A stretch of DNA of 23,853 nt from a virus. Made by a program: the position numbers and the translations under genes. The number at the start of each line of letters is the position of its first letter. Position 1 is the stretch's first letter. The notes under the pieces are model-generated. The model was not told the DNA's origin, ran no database searches, and saw nothing but the letters and a program-made list of their open reading frames with translations. Of the stretch, positions 6,807 to 14,755 are shown piece by piece. The stretch lies in the IMG/VR virus record IMGVR_UViG_3300037882_003223, positions 1-23,853 of that record; one strand, given 5' to 3'.

Positions 6807-7271
6807 ATGTCAACCGCAAGAAATAGAGACTACTCTAGCCTCCCTCAAGGCATCCATAATGTCGCCGGATTATACGGCTGGAATCCAACCCTAATTATCA
6901 CTGGCGCGCAAAACCCTCAAACGGGCGCATGGTCTGCCCTTTTAGCTGATTCAAATGGAATGCTTGTCGTTTCTTTGTGCTCTGGGTCAAATGCTATTGC
7001 AGAAAATCGCTTAGGTGTTTTAGGCGGCACCGGTGTTGTAACAGGGTTGGCTTTAAATGAAAATCCCGCTAGAAGTGAACTATTTATCCAAGCCACCTCG
7101 ACAGTTACCCCCGTTTTTGTTCGTTATGGAAGCCCTGCGAGTAGTCAAGCGTTCAGTGCAATTCTCAATCCATCAAACGTTAGTGGTCAAGCCGGTGGAA
7201 GTCTAAGTTCAGATAAGTGGCGTGGTAGTGTTTATACTTCGGGTGGTAGTTACACGGCTTGGGAGATCTGA
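6807..7271 (+). CDS. Putative virion beta protein, 154 aa
   Basis: Small protein rich in Gly, Ser, Ala, Asn and Thr, with no charged helices and many short beta-type strands. The segment SELFIQATSTVTPVFVRYGSPAS and the ending VYTSGGSYTAWEI follow a pattern I associate with head-fibre or decoration proteins of phages (a residue-level impression, not a search result). The preceding 42 nt are A/T-rich without a Shine-Dalgarno sequence, and a weak TG-TAATTA element lies 34 nt upstream. The HNH endonuclease gene starts 1 nt after its stop, a typical place for a homing gene to settle. Confidence 0.6.
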   Translation: MSTARNRDYSSLPQGIHNVAGLYGWNPTLIITGAQNPQTGAWSALLADSNGMLVVSLCSGSNAIAENRLGVLGGTGVVTGLALNENPARSELFIQATSTVTPVFVRYGSPASSQAFSAILNPSNVSGQAGGSLSSDKWRGSVYTSGGSYTAWEI

Positions 7272-7272
7272 T

Positions 7273-8201
7273 ATGCCGAAAAAAACTATTTTTTCTAGAG
7301 AGGAAATAAATCATATTATCTTATTGAGAAACGAGGGCGTGTCATTGAAAGAAATTGGATCAAAATTTAAAAAATCTAAAGAAGTTATTAGGAGGGTTTT
7401 GGGGGGGAGAATGGGTTTGTTTTTGATTCTAAATACGAAAGAATTCATGAATTTTATCCGCTCATAAGAAAATATTACGAAGATGGATTCTCTGTTTTAA
7501 AAATTGCAGAATTAATAGGTTTGTGTTCACCGACTATAAAAGCCGTTTTGGTAAGACTTGGCTTAAGAATAAAGAAAAACGAAGATTACGCAAAAAAATA
7601 TAATATATCAGAAGATTGTATAATTCGCGAATATATTGACGGTAATAGCATATGGTTTATATCTCAAGAACATAAATGTCCCGGTTCTTTTATAGAAAGA
7701 GTTTTAAAAAAACATGGAATTAAAATAAGAAAAGGAAAAGAGGCTTGGGCCGGATCAAGAAAGAAAATAAAAGAAAAGAAAATTGTTGATGGATATATAA
7801 ACATATGCAGAGCGTCATTTCGCAACTGGAAAAAGAATGCAGAAGAACGGAATCTAGACTGGGATTTGACAATAGGAGACATAGAAGACGTTTTTAATAA
7901 ACAATGCGGGCTATGTTTTTATTCAAAAATCCCATTATTAACGCATAATTTAGATTCGGAATATACAAAATTAAGAAATAATTTAGAATGTATTTCTTTG
8001 GACAGAATTGATTCTTCAAAAGGTTATTATAGGGATAATGTTGTTTTGTGTTGTGTCCCGATGAATCTTGCCAAAAGTGATTGGGAGTTTGACAAATTCA
8101 CGGCCTTTATAAGAAGGGCAGCTTATACAATTATTTACCAAGACAACAATCACGCCGCTTCAATTCCCGCCCATTGGGGCATTATGGAGGGAGCGGTTTA
8201 A
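7273..8201 (+). pseudogene. HNH homing endonuclease gene split by a -1 frameshift
   Basis: The first frame starts at ATG 7273 (MPKKTIFSREEI) and runs to a stop at 7467. The continuation is in the -1 frame, open from a run of seven G at 7401-7407 through 8201. Joined there, the protein reads about 309 aa: three helix-turn-helix-like segments (SLKEIGSKFKKSKEVIRRVL, SVLKIAELIGLCSPTIKAVL, SIWFISQEHKCPGSFIERVL), then an HNH-type domain with CGLCFYSKIPL, ISLDRIDSSKGYYRDNVV and the closing NLAKSDW. The evenly spaced recognition helices across the frame break show it was one gene. The break may be a real inactivating indel, a homopolymer error, or programmed slippage at GGGGGGG. The gene is AT-rich except for its last ~50 nt. 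Confidence 0.75.
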
Positions 8202-8229
8202 TGAAACCCTTCCGAACAAATAAACAATT

Positions 8230-8301
8230 ATGAATATTGAACAACCATTAGATGCTTCGGGGCAAATTGAAACACATAATGTAAATGCGGACGCACATGG
8301 C
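8230..8301 (+). repeat. Tag repeat, copy 1
   Basis: Coding repeat of the N-terminal tag; 42 of the first 51 nucleotides match 16704-16754, after which a 2-codon shift in the ADAH region is needed to continue the alignment. Confidence 0.75.
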
Positions 8302-8406
8302 AACTTGCTCGCGTCCTCGTTGGTCGATCAGCCCTATCGTAATGTTCTAAGCCCGCTCGCGGGGGCAGGCCCGGATGCAAAATATATTAAAGCACCAATG
8401 CGCTGA
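8230..8406 (+). CDS. 58-aa protein sharing its N-terminal tag with the SGNH hydrolase
   Basis: ATG at 8230, TGA at 8404-8406; too short for usual gene calls. The first 17 residues, MNIEQPLDASGQIETHN, match the start of the SGNH protein at 16704 in 15 of 17 positions, and 42 of 51 nucleotides are identical. The remainder (NLLASSLVDQPYRNVLSPLAGAGP and on) has no counterpart there. The conserved tag with mostly synonymous nucleotide differences supports real coding. It may be a complete small virion protein or the remnant of a longer tagged protein whose catalytic part was lost. An A-rich stretch and no Shine-Dalgarno sequence precede it. Confidence 0.6.
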   Translation: MNIEQPLDASGQIETHNVNADAHGNLLASSLVDQPYRNVLSPLAGAGPDAKYIKAPMR

Positions 8407-8420
8407 ATACTCATAATTCT

Positions 8421-8450
8421 TAGACTTTTTAGTGTACACTCTCATATAAT
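8421..8450 (+). promoter_or_regulatory. Promoter with TATAAT 7 nt before the start at 8458
   Basis: TAGACT at 8421-8426, 18-nt spacer, exact TATAAT at 8445-8450, then 7 nt and ATG. The spacer holds an 8-bp palindrome GTGTACAC (8432-8439). With normal start-site selection the message would begin at or next to the ATG. Confidence 0.6.
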
Positions 8451-8457
8451 CTAGTAT

Positions 8458-8808
8458 ATGAGTAAACGTTATTGCACCCATTGCGGCACCCCCAACATCC
8501 CCACAAATGAAACCTGTTCAAAATGTGGAAAACCCTTGAGTTCGGGTTTACACCAACACGCTTCCGAGAAAAAGCCCGCGAAAGCTAGTCGGTTCGATAG
8601 GCGTGCCCAAGTTGAAGATGATGACGATGATTGGAGTGGCGATATAACCATGCCCGATTCGCGAGATGTTATAATCCAAAAGCCCCAGAAACTAACGATT
8701 GGCGGTTTACGTGATGGGGCGCAAATTCCAAGTTTTGCCGGTGAGCAATTACCCTCTGACATTCAGGTGACTTCCCGCGCATATTTTCATGATCAGAAAT
8801 TTGACTGA
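8458..8808 (+). CDS. Zinc-ribbon protein, 116 aa
   Basis: The N-terminus carries two CxxC knuckles, YCTHCG and CSKCGKPL, 14-15 residues apart, the layout of a short zinc ribbon. An acidic linker follows (VEDDDDDW at about 52-59). The last 45 residues look like an extended peptide, with IQKPQKLTIGGLRDG and a C-terminal SRAYFHDQKFD. It may bind nucleic acid or a protein such as RNA polymerase. The position right before a sigma-like gene makes a regulatory role attractive but unproven. It is the first gene behind the TATAAT promoter, so it may open the packaging operon. Confidence 0.65.
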   Translation: MSKRYCTHCGTPNIPTNETCSKCGKPLSSGLHQHASEKKPAKASRFDRRAQVEDDDDDWSGDITMPDSRDVIIQKPQKLTIGGLRDGAQIPSFAGEQLPSDIQVTSRAYFHDQKFD

Positions 8809-8861
8809 ATGTAATCTTGGTTAAGCATTACCTAAGATAAAGCCTCACGAAGAATACATTG

Positions 8862-9542
8862 ATGATTAAACCCCCATTTGAAGAAATGATTCCTGCCGCG
8901 ATGGTGGAAATTAACAAGAGGCGCAATGGGTGGACACTGACTTCAGTACCTTTTGATGATGTGACGCAGTTACTCTTGATTAGGGCAAATGATAAGTATG
9001 CGCAATACACGCCTGAAAAAGGGCCGTTTACCAACTGGCTTAACACCTTAATAAGTAACGCTTTAACAAATATACTGAGAGATAACTTGGGTAAGTTCAG
9101 CCCACCCTGTAATACAGGTAAAGGTGGGTGTGAATTTAATCGCGGCGAGGATTTATGTGGATTCACCAAAAGTGGGCATAAAGATTGTGAATGTCCCGCG
9201 TATTGTAGGTGGTTGAAAAAGAAACGTTATGAGTATGGGATTAAGCAAGGGCTTTCGTTGGACTCGCACTCTCAGGAGGTGAACACGATCCCAGACGAAT
9301 TCATTGACATTCCGGAATACAAAAAGGCAATTGATCTTAAGATGGTTAACTATTTAACTGTGCAGGAGTTGCGTATTTACAAATTGCTATTTACCGAACA
9401 TAAAACAATGACGGAGGTTGGGGTTATTCTGAAATTAGCCAAGGCGAAAAATTCCCCCATTCCCGGGTATCAAACAATCCATAAGGCTAAGCAGAAAATT
9501 ATTAAGGTTGCGAAAAAAATTATTGTGGAGGATATTATCTAA
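8862..9542 (+). CDS. Sigma-factor-like protein with Cys-rich insert
   Basis: 226 aa from ATG 8862 (the TTG one codon earlier is not needed). Residues 31-75 (FDDVTQLLLIRANDKY, GPFTNWLNTLISNAL, ILRD) fit sigma-70 region 2.1-2.2, which contacts core RNA polymerase. Residues 83-115 hold six Cys (83, 90, 99, 109, 111, 115), a probable metal site replacing most of region 2.3-3. Residues 163-220 (LTVQELRIYKLLFTEHKTMTEVGVIL and the helix starting GYQTIHKAKQKI) resemble the region 4 helix-turn-helix. It is probably a divergent phage sigma factor for structural genes. The next gene overlaps by one base (TAATG), so it is coupled to the terminase genes. Confidence 0.65.
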   Translation: MIKPPFEEMIPAAMVEINKRRNGWTLTSVPFDDVTQLLLIRANDKYAQYTPEKGPFTNWLNTLISNALTNILRDNLGKFSPPCNTGKGGCEFNRGEDLCGFTKSGHKDCECPAYCRWLKKKRYEYGIKQGLSLDSHSQEVNTIPDEFIDIPEYKKAIDLKMVNYLTVQELRIYKLLFTEHKTMTEVGVILKLAKAKNSPIPGYQTIHKAKQKIIKVAKKIIVEDII

Positions 9543-10675
9543 TGGCATCGGAGAAAATTATATTAACGGAAGAGCAGAAAAGGTGTGTTGATGAGAATTT
9601 TGACAAAACGCCGAACATGAAGGATTTGGCGCGGATTGTGTTTAATGATCCCACGATAAATGGCAACTTTAAGCAAGCTCACGCAGTCCGGGATTACATA
9701 GCTTCCGATGAATTTCAAAAGAAGAAACCGGGGGCTAAGCTTAAGACTACAAAATACGTAAAGGGAGAATATGAGAAAGTTGAACTTACCCCTGAACATA
9801 AGTTGTTAATTAGAAATAATCTAGGCAAGATGAGTTGGGGCGAGATGGCTAAGCTTATATTTAATGACCCGACCCTAACACCGTTAAACGCGGAGTCTAA
9901 GGCGGTTTATGAGTATTGTTTGCAAATCGACCCGGCGAGCATTCCGGATGATGAGAAATTAACGGAGGAGGAACAGTATAAAGCGCCGACTTCGATTGAT
10001 CGGTTGGTCACTAAAGTAAACAAGTATAGATTCAAATTCAATGGGGACAAGAGCAAGGTTTTAGATAGGAATGATTTAAGGCCGGTAGATAAGAAGAATT
10101 TGGAGTCGCTGTTAGGTTACATGAATGTTTTCAGGTTTGTTCAGCAAGCATGTAAATATACAACAGAAGAAGATCGAAGCCTTTTTGAAAGTTTGTTTGT
10201 TCGTTATTGTTACGACAAACCGGACTTGCTGGAAGAGGAGGTAGATAATTACGTAGTGATGTGCGCCGAGGCAGTTACCGTTACTCAGTTAGAGAAAACG
10301 GTCCAATTACTTCGCAAAAAACTAAATGATGCGTTACAGGGCGAGACAGAGGGAAAGAGCGGGATGACAAAAACTTTTGCCGATTTGATCAATGGGCAAA
10401 TGGATAAATTAAATCATTCTAAGAAAAACTACCAATCACTTATGGATAAGTTGGTTGGAGAAAGAAGCGAAAGGCTAAAGGGTAAGATTCAGCAGAGCGC
10501 CACGATAATTAATTTGATTGACGCGGTGAAGATGGAAGAGCGCCGGATTCAATTACTTAAGATTGCGGAAAAACAAAAGATGCTGGAGTCAGAAGAGATC
10601 GACGCGTTATCAAGCATGGATTCTGTTATAGCTTTGATTGCCGGAATTTCAAAGGAGCGCGCAAAATATGGTTAA
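9542..10675 (+). CDS. Two-repeat DNA-binding protein, candidate small terminase
   Basis: 377 aa. Residues 7-55 and 81-128 are a clear internal duplication: LTEEQKRCVDENF / LTPEHKLLIRNNL, then MKDLARIVFNDPTI / WGEMAKLIFNDPTL, then AHAVRDYI / SKAVYEYC. Each unit looks like a helix-turn-helix. The middle is helical, and residues 255-365 are long charged helices likely to oligomerise. A DNA-binding front and an oligomerising back, placed upstream of terL, suggest the small terminase, which finds the packaging site. The match is by architecture and place, not by a recognised family motif. It overlaps the sigma-like gene by 1 nt and the ERCC4 gene by 8 nt. Confidence 0.6.
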   Translation: MASEKIILTEEQKRCVDENFDKTPNMKDLARIVFNDPTINGNFKQAHAVRDYIASDEFQKKKPGAKLKTTKYVKGEYEKVELTPEHKLLIRNNLGKMSWGEMAKLIFNDPTLTPLNAESKAVYEYCLQIDPASIPDDEKLTEEEQYKAPTSIDRLVTKVNKYRFKFNGDKSKVLDRNDLRPVDKKNLESLLGYMNVFRFVQQACKYTTEEDRSLFESLFVRYCYDKPDLLEEEVDNYVVMCAEAVTVTQLEKTVQLLRKKLNDALQGETEGKSGMTKTFADLINGQMDKLNHSKKNYQSLMDKLVGERSERLKGKIQQSATIINLIDAVKMEERRIQLLKIAEKQKMLESEEIDALSSMDSVIALIAGISKERAKYG

Positions 10676-11579
10676 GTGTTTAATTGACGATAGTGAACAT
10701 TATGGGGCGAAGGAGCTTCATGGGCATTTGCGTAAACTTAAAGTGACACAGAAGGATTATTACGAGAAATATATAGCTAAAAAAGATTTGCTCACGGGTG
10801 AACTTATTGAATTTAAAGATTATAAATCTTATCTGATAAGCGATTTTAAAAATAAAATTAATTTAAATAAGTATTGCAATCAATTCCCCGAAAAAGGCGT
10901 TGAGTGGGGCAAGAAATATCTGGCGCGGCGAAAAGAGGAGAAGAATTTAGTTTGGGCTCCTTCGCACGTTGAACTGAGGAGTTTACATTGCCCAAATGTT
11001 AGATATTTTGAAAAGTTTTCTGATTACGCAAAGGTTTGTGGAGAGTTAAAATTAAAGGTTAAATTTAATTACAAAGAGAAGCTTAAATTTACAGCTCTAG
11101 CTTCTAAAGTGAGTGTTATACAGGATACTCGTGAACAAACTCCGTTGCAATTAAAGAATTCGTATGTAGATACATTAAATTTTGGCGATTACACGATTAC
11201 TAGTCAAAACCCAGCGAATCTATACATAGAGAGAAAAAGTCTTAACGATTTCGTTAACACGGCTGGAAAAGACATAGAAAGATTTCGGCGAGAGCTGGGG
11301 CGGGCGCGGGACGCGGGGGCGTATATGGTGGTTCTAGTCGAAAAGAATATCAACGACTCATTGAGTTTCGATCATCAATTTGAGACTCGATACGCAAAAG
11401 TAAGCCCTGATCATATATTTAAAAATATGCGCGATTTATTGGCCGAGTTCGAAGATTTGCAATTTTTATTTGTTAACGGAAGAAAAGAATCCGCTATAAT
11501 CTTAATTAAGATGTTCGAACTACAAAACCAGATAAAAACAACCGATTTGCAGTTTCGGTATGAAATGGGGGGGCTTTAA
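10668..11579 (+). CDS. ERCC4/XPF-type nuclease
   Basis: 303 aa from ATG 10668, with AAGGAG 10 nt upstream (one of few Shine-Dalgarno-like sequences here); the longer TTG start at 10638 lies inside the previous gene. The nuclease core is plain: DTREQTPL at 153-160, FGDYTI at 172-177 and YIERKSLNDF at 186-195, the GDx(n)ERKxxxD signature of XPF/ERCC4 nucleases, with the following helix RFRRELGRARDAG. Such enzymes cut branched or flapped DNA. The N-terminus (LHGHLRKLKVTQKDYYEKYI) resembles a phage zinc-finger-like 'H-x-L-K-x-T-x-K-x-YYxKY' module that has lost its Cys pair. Lying between the candidate small terminase and terL, it may resolve branched DNA before or during packaging. Confidence 0.82.
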   Translation: MVKCLIDDSEHYGAKELHGHLRKLKVTQKDYYEKYIAKKDLLTGELIEFKDYKSYLISDFKNKINLNKYCNQFPEKGVEWGKKYLARRKEEKNLVWAPSHVELRSLHCPNVRYFEKFSDYAKVCGELKLKVKFNYKEKLKFTALASKVSVIQDTREQTPLQLKNSYVDTLNFGDYTITSQNPANLYIERKSLNDFVNTAGKDIERFRRELGRARDAGAYMVVLVEKNINDSLSFDHQFETRYAKVSPDHIFKNMRDLLAEFEDLQFLFVNGRKESAIILIKMFELQNQIKTTDLQFRYEMGGL

Positions 11580-11582
11580 TTT

Positions 11583-14500
11583 ATGGCGTGGATTGAACCG
11601 AATTGGGACAAAGGTGATTTAAAAAATGTCAACGAAGAGTTGGCTTTAATTAAAGGAGAATTAAGTGATGAAGAAGCAAAGAATTGGCTGGGCCAGTTCT
11701 TAATGTATAATATCCAGTTTACGACGGAAATTTTATTCGGAGTTAAATTACATCCGCGTCAATGCATTCTCCTAAAGTCTTGGTTCCATTGTAATTACAA
11801 CTTAGCTGTTTGGGGCAGAGGATCTGGAAAAACCGTAAGATATAGTGATGATACCCAACTAGTTACAAAAAATAATGGCTATATTTCTTTAGTAAAGCTA
11901 CTCCCCGATGTTTCGTTTTTAACGGAGGGATGGCAGAATATTCCCGAGACTGAGCTTTGGAACGGAAATTCTTGGCAAAAAACAGACAAGATTTACGTTC
12001 AACCCCAAAAGGATTGTCTTACTGTTAAAACGCGTTATAATTATTCTTTAACCGGCTCAACTAATCATTTAGTTAAAGTTTTAAATAAGGAGAAATCCGA
12101 AATTGAGTGGAAAAAATATTCCGACATCAATCTCGGCGACTATATTTGTATTTCTAGAAATGATGTTGATTTCGAACCAAAGGAGAAAACATATAAAAGA
12201 GAGGCTTATCTATTAGGACTACTTGTAGGAGATGGAAGTTATGGAGAAAGTGAGGCGAGCGCCTGTATTACTACGGCAGATCAGGAAACTATAGATTGGG
12301 TTTATAAAAATTGGGAGATAATGAGCTATACTCCAAAAGAAGGAACCGAAGCTATAGATATTAATTTCTCTACAAAATTAATCGGTCCGCTTTTTGAAGA
12401 GTATGGAGTAAAAAAGTCTTTGTCGTATTCAAAAGAAATACCCATTAAAATAAGAGAATCGAAGAACTCTTTGAAGTGGTTCCTGTCGGGTCTTTACGAT
12501 ACAGACGGAAGCGCCTTGACGCAAGGAAACATTGAATACTGCACGGTTTCTATTACTTTGGCGAAACAGGTTCACAATGCTCTGCTTTTATTTGGAATTG
12601 TTTCTCGGTTAAAGGAATGCAAAACCCCATCACCGTTTGGTAAATGCTGGAAAGTGGTGATTAGTGGGCATGATGTAGATATTTTCTCTCAAAAAATCGG
12701 ATTCAATCTAACAAGAAAAAGAGTTTTATCAGAGCGGTTTTTCGAAAGAAATACTAACAATGACGTTGTTCCGGGAGTAAAAGAGTTTTTTCAAAAAAAC
12801 GTTAAAACTGGATTTAGATTAAAAAAAGAATTTTCGGATGAATGGAGAAACAAAATTAGAAGAAAAACGAATCAAGAAAGTTTATCTTATGATAGTTTAA
12901 AAAAATATACTGATTTTGCAAAAAAAGTTGGTATGACTGTGCCTTCAAATATTGGCGAAATTCAAAACGAGAACTTCTTTTTTGATCCTGTTATAGAAAT
13001 TATCCCATCAAAAGAGGATTGTATAGATTTCAGCATTCCAAACGGAGCTAAATATTGGTGCAACGGATTCATAAACCATAATAGCACATTCGCTGGTTTA
13101 TGGGCTGTTTTAGACGGCTTATTTAATCCTGGAACCCATACCCTAATCGTTTCCCAAAACTTTCGCTCAAGTCGTCGTATATTAGAAAATCTTGAAAAAT
13201 TAGCAAATTCCCCAGAGGGGGCGCTATTTAAACAATGTATCGATGGGGAGTTATCTAGAAGAGCCGATATTTTCAAATACACGTTTAAAAATGGATCGTC
13301 TATAACGGCGGTTCCGCTTTCTGGGGGCGAGGGATTGCGAGGATTGAGATGTTCGAGACTTATCATTGACGAAACATTATTAATCAGTCTCGGAATTATA
13401 GAGACGATTTTGAAGCCTTTCTTGGTAAGTGGGGGAAATATTAAAGAGAAACTTCAATTACGCGAGCTTGAAGACAGGTTGATTAAAAAGGGTTTTCTCA
13501 AAGAAGAAGATAGGGAAATTTTTGCTTCAACCTCAAAAATGATTTTACTTAGTTCCGCTTCTTATCAATGGGAGGATCTATATAAGACTTATCGACAATA
13601 CTTAAAAAATATAGAAACCTTTAAGGAGGCTGATTTGAAAGTTGCCACTTACAGTGTTACCCAAATTGGCTACAAAGCTGTTCCCAAAGACTTGCTAGAC
13701 CCCGGAATTATAAAAGACGTTGAGAGTGGCGATATATCTCAAAATGTTGTAGATCGGGAGTATGGTGCTATTTTCGTTTCTGATAGTTCCGGCTATTTCA
13801 AGGCGTCAAAAATGGCCGAATGCACTATACCGGATGGCCAGCGACCCTGTGTGGAAATTGCGGGAGAAAAGGGGACGGAATATGTTCTGGGGATTGATAT
13901 TTCATTATCCAGTGGAGAAGCGAGCGATGATTTCGCCATGAGTCTTTTAAAAATTATCCCAAAGGGGGATAAAAAAATAGGGATGTTAGTGCATTCTTAC
14001 GCAATGGCCGGTGGGGCACACAAGGATCACGTAGCATATTTACATTACATTTTAACAAACTTTAATGTTGTATACATTGGGATCGATTCAAGTCAAGGGG
14101 ATCAGGAGTTCTCATCTCAATCGAACGAAACGAAGCTATTTAAAGATTCAAATATTGAGTTAAGAGATATTGTGGCGGATTTTAATAAAAACGACCAATC
14201 TGAGATACCAAAACAAATTGCGCAAAGCTATAATTTACAAGCTAGGCGAATAGTCCACAAGCAATCATTTACAAGCGCATGGCAAAGAATGGCATGTGAA
14301 CACTTACAGGCATGTATTGATTATAAAAACATTTTATTCGCGGGAAAAGCTGGTGCGGTGGATGGCCTTGGCGATGAACTGGCGCACTCTAGACCTTCTA
14401 TTATGGATAATCATCCAGATTTTCTAGAGGAAGGTATTCATTACTTTATCGAAAGACAAGATTTTCTTATAGATTTAACAAAAAGAGAGTGCGCCTTAAT

Positions 14501-14702
14501 CGAAGTCACTTCGAATCCAAGCGGTGGCCAGAGTTTCGACTTACCCGCTTCCATGAGAAGAACAACATCAAAAACCAGAGCAAAAAAAGACAATTTCTCC
14601 TCTTTGGTTTTAGCCAATTGGTGTTTAAGAATGTATCTGGATTCCCAGTCCTTACCCAAAGAGGAAGAATACAGTACATTTAATTTCTTCTTCGCGAGAT
14701 AA
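11583..14702 (+). CDS. terL: Terminase large subunit interrupted by an intein
   Basis: 1039-aa precursor; 623 aa after removal of the 416-aa intein, a normal terL length. Walker A is GRGSGKT at residues 78-84, joined after splicing to Ser501 (STFAGLW). Walker B is LIIDE at 593-597. The RNase H-like nuclease domain begins with VLGIDIS (Asp772), continues with VVYIGIDSSQGD and closes with KKDNFSSLVLANW. The protein is the packaging motor: ATP-driven DNA translocation and cutting of concatemers at the portal. Until the intein leaves, the P-loop is broken and the ATPase should be inactive. The gene starts 3 nt after the ERCC4 stop. Confidence 0.93.
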   Translation: MAWIEPNWDKGDLKNVNEELALIKGELSDEEAKNWLGQFLMYNIQFTTEILFGVKLHPRQCILLKSWFHCNYNLAVWGRGSGKTVRYSDDTQLVTKNNGYISLVKLLPDVSFLTEGWQNIPETELWNGNSWQKTDKIYVQPQKDCLTVKTRYNYSLTGSTNHLVKVLNKEKSEIEWKKYSDINLGDYICISRNDVDFEPKEKTYKREAYLLGLLVGDGSYGESEASACITTADQETIDWVYKNWEIMSYTPKEGTEAIDINFSTKLIGPLFEEYGVKKSLSYSKEIPIKIRESKNSLKWFLSGLYDTDGSALTQGNIEYCTVSITLAKQVHNALLLFGIVSRLKECKTPSPFGKCWKVVISGHDVDIFSQKIGFNLTRKRVLSERFFERNTNNDVVPGVKEFFQKNVKTGFRLKKEFSDEWRNKIRRKTNQESLSYDSLKKYTDFAKKVGMTVPSNIGEIQNENFFFDPVIEIIPSKEDCIDFSIPNGAKYWCNGFINHNSTFAGLWAVLDGLFNPGTHTLIVSQNFRSSRRILENLEKLANSPEGALFKQCIDGELSRRADIFKYTFKNGSSITAVPLSGGEGLRGLRCSRLIIDETLLISLGIIETILKPFLVSGGNIKEKLQLRELEDRLIKKGFLKEEDREIFASTSKMILLSSASYQWEDLYKTYRQYLKNIETFKEADLKVATYSVTQIGYKAVPKDLLDPGIIKDVESGDISQNVVDREYGAIFVSDSSGYFKASKMAECTIPDGQRPCVEIAGEKGTEYVLGIDISLSSGEASDDFAMSLLKIIPKGDKKIGMLVHSYAMAGGAHKDHVAYLHYILTNFNVVYIGIDSSQGDQEFSSQSNETKLFKDSNIELRDIVADFNKNDQSEIPKQIAQSYNLQARRIVHKQSFTSAWQRMACEHLQACIDYKNILFAGKAGAVDGLGDELAHSRPSIMDNHPDFLEEGIHYFIERQDFLIDLTKRECALIEVTSNPSGGQSFDLPASMRRTTSKTRAKKDNFSSLVLANWCLRMYLDSQSLPKEEEYSTFNFFFAR
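11835..13082 (+). mobile_element. LAGLIDADG intein in the terL Walker A loop
   Basis: Residues 85-500 of TerL. The start follows GSGKT and has the N-terminal splicing pattern DDTQLVTKNNGYISL. The block B His is in TGSTNHLVKV. Two LAGLIDADG motifs, LLGLLVGDGS (about 210-219) and FLSGLYDTDGS (about 300-310), form the homing endonuclease. The end has block F CIDFSIPNG and block G NGFINHN followed by Ser+1. Removing it joins GRGSGKT to STFAGLW, a perfect P-loop. Oddly, the first residue is Val (or Arg if the cut is one codon on), not the usual Cys, Ser, Thr or Ala. Confidence 0.9.
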
Positions 14703-14740
14703 CATTTCTCACAATTTCTAAGAATATGTGACATTTTTGG

Positions 14741-14748
14741 TGTTATAT
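14741..14748 (+). promoter_or_regulatory. -10-like box TG-TTATAT before the portal gene
   Basis: TG followed by TTATAT, 7 nt before the portal ATG at 14756; an alternative reading is TATATT ending 4 nt before it. No -35 and no Shine-Dalgarno sequence are seen. Confidence 0.35.
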
Positions 14749-14755
14749 ATTCCAT

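Noticed and set aside
8811-8841. Hairpin ATCTTGG...CCTAAGAT between the zinc-ribbon and sigma-like genes
   Set aside because: Stem interrupted by a bulge, long loop and no T-run; too weak to call.
10638-10667. Upstream TTG start for the ERCC4 gene
   Set aside because: Inside the preceding gene; ATG 10668 has AAGGAG at suitable distance.
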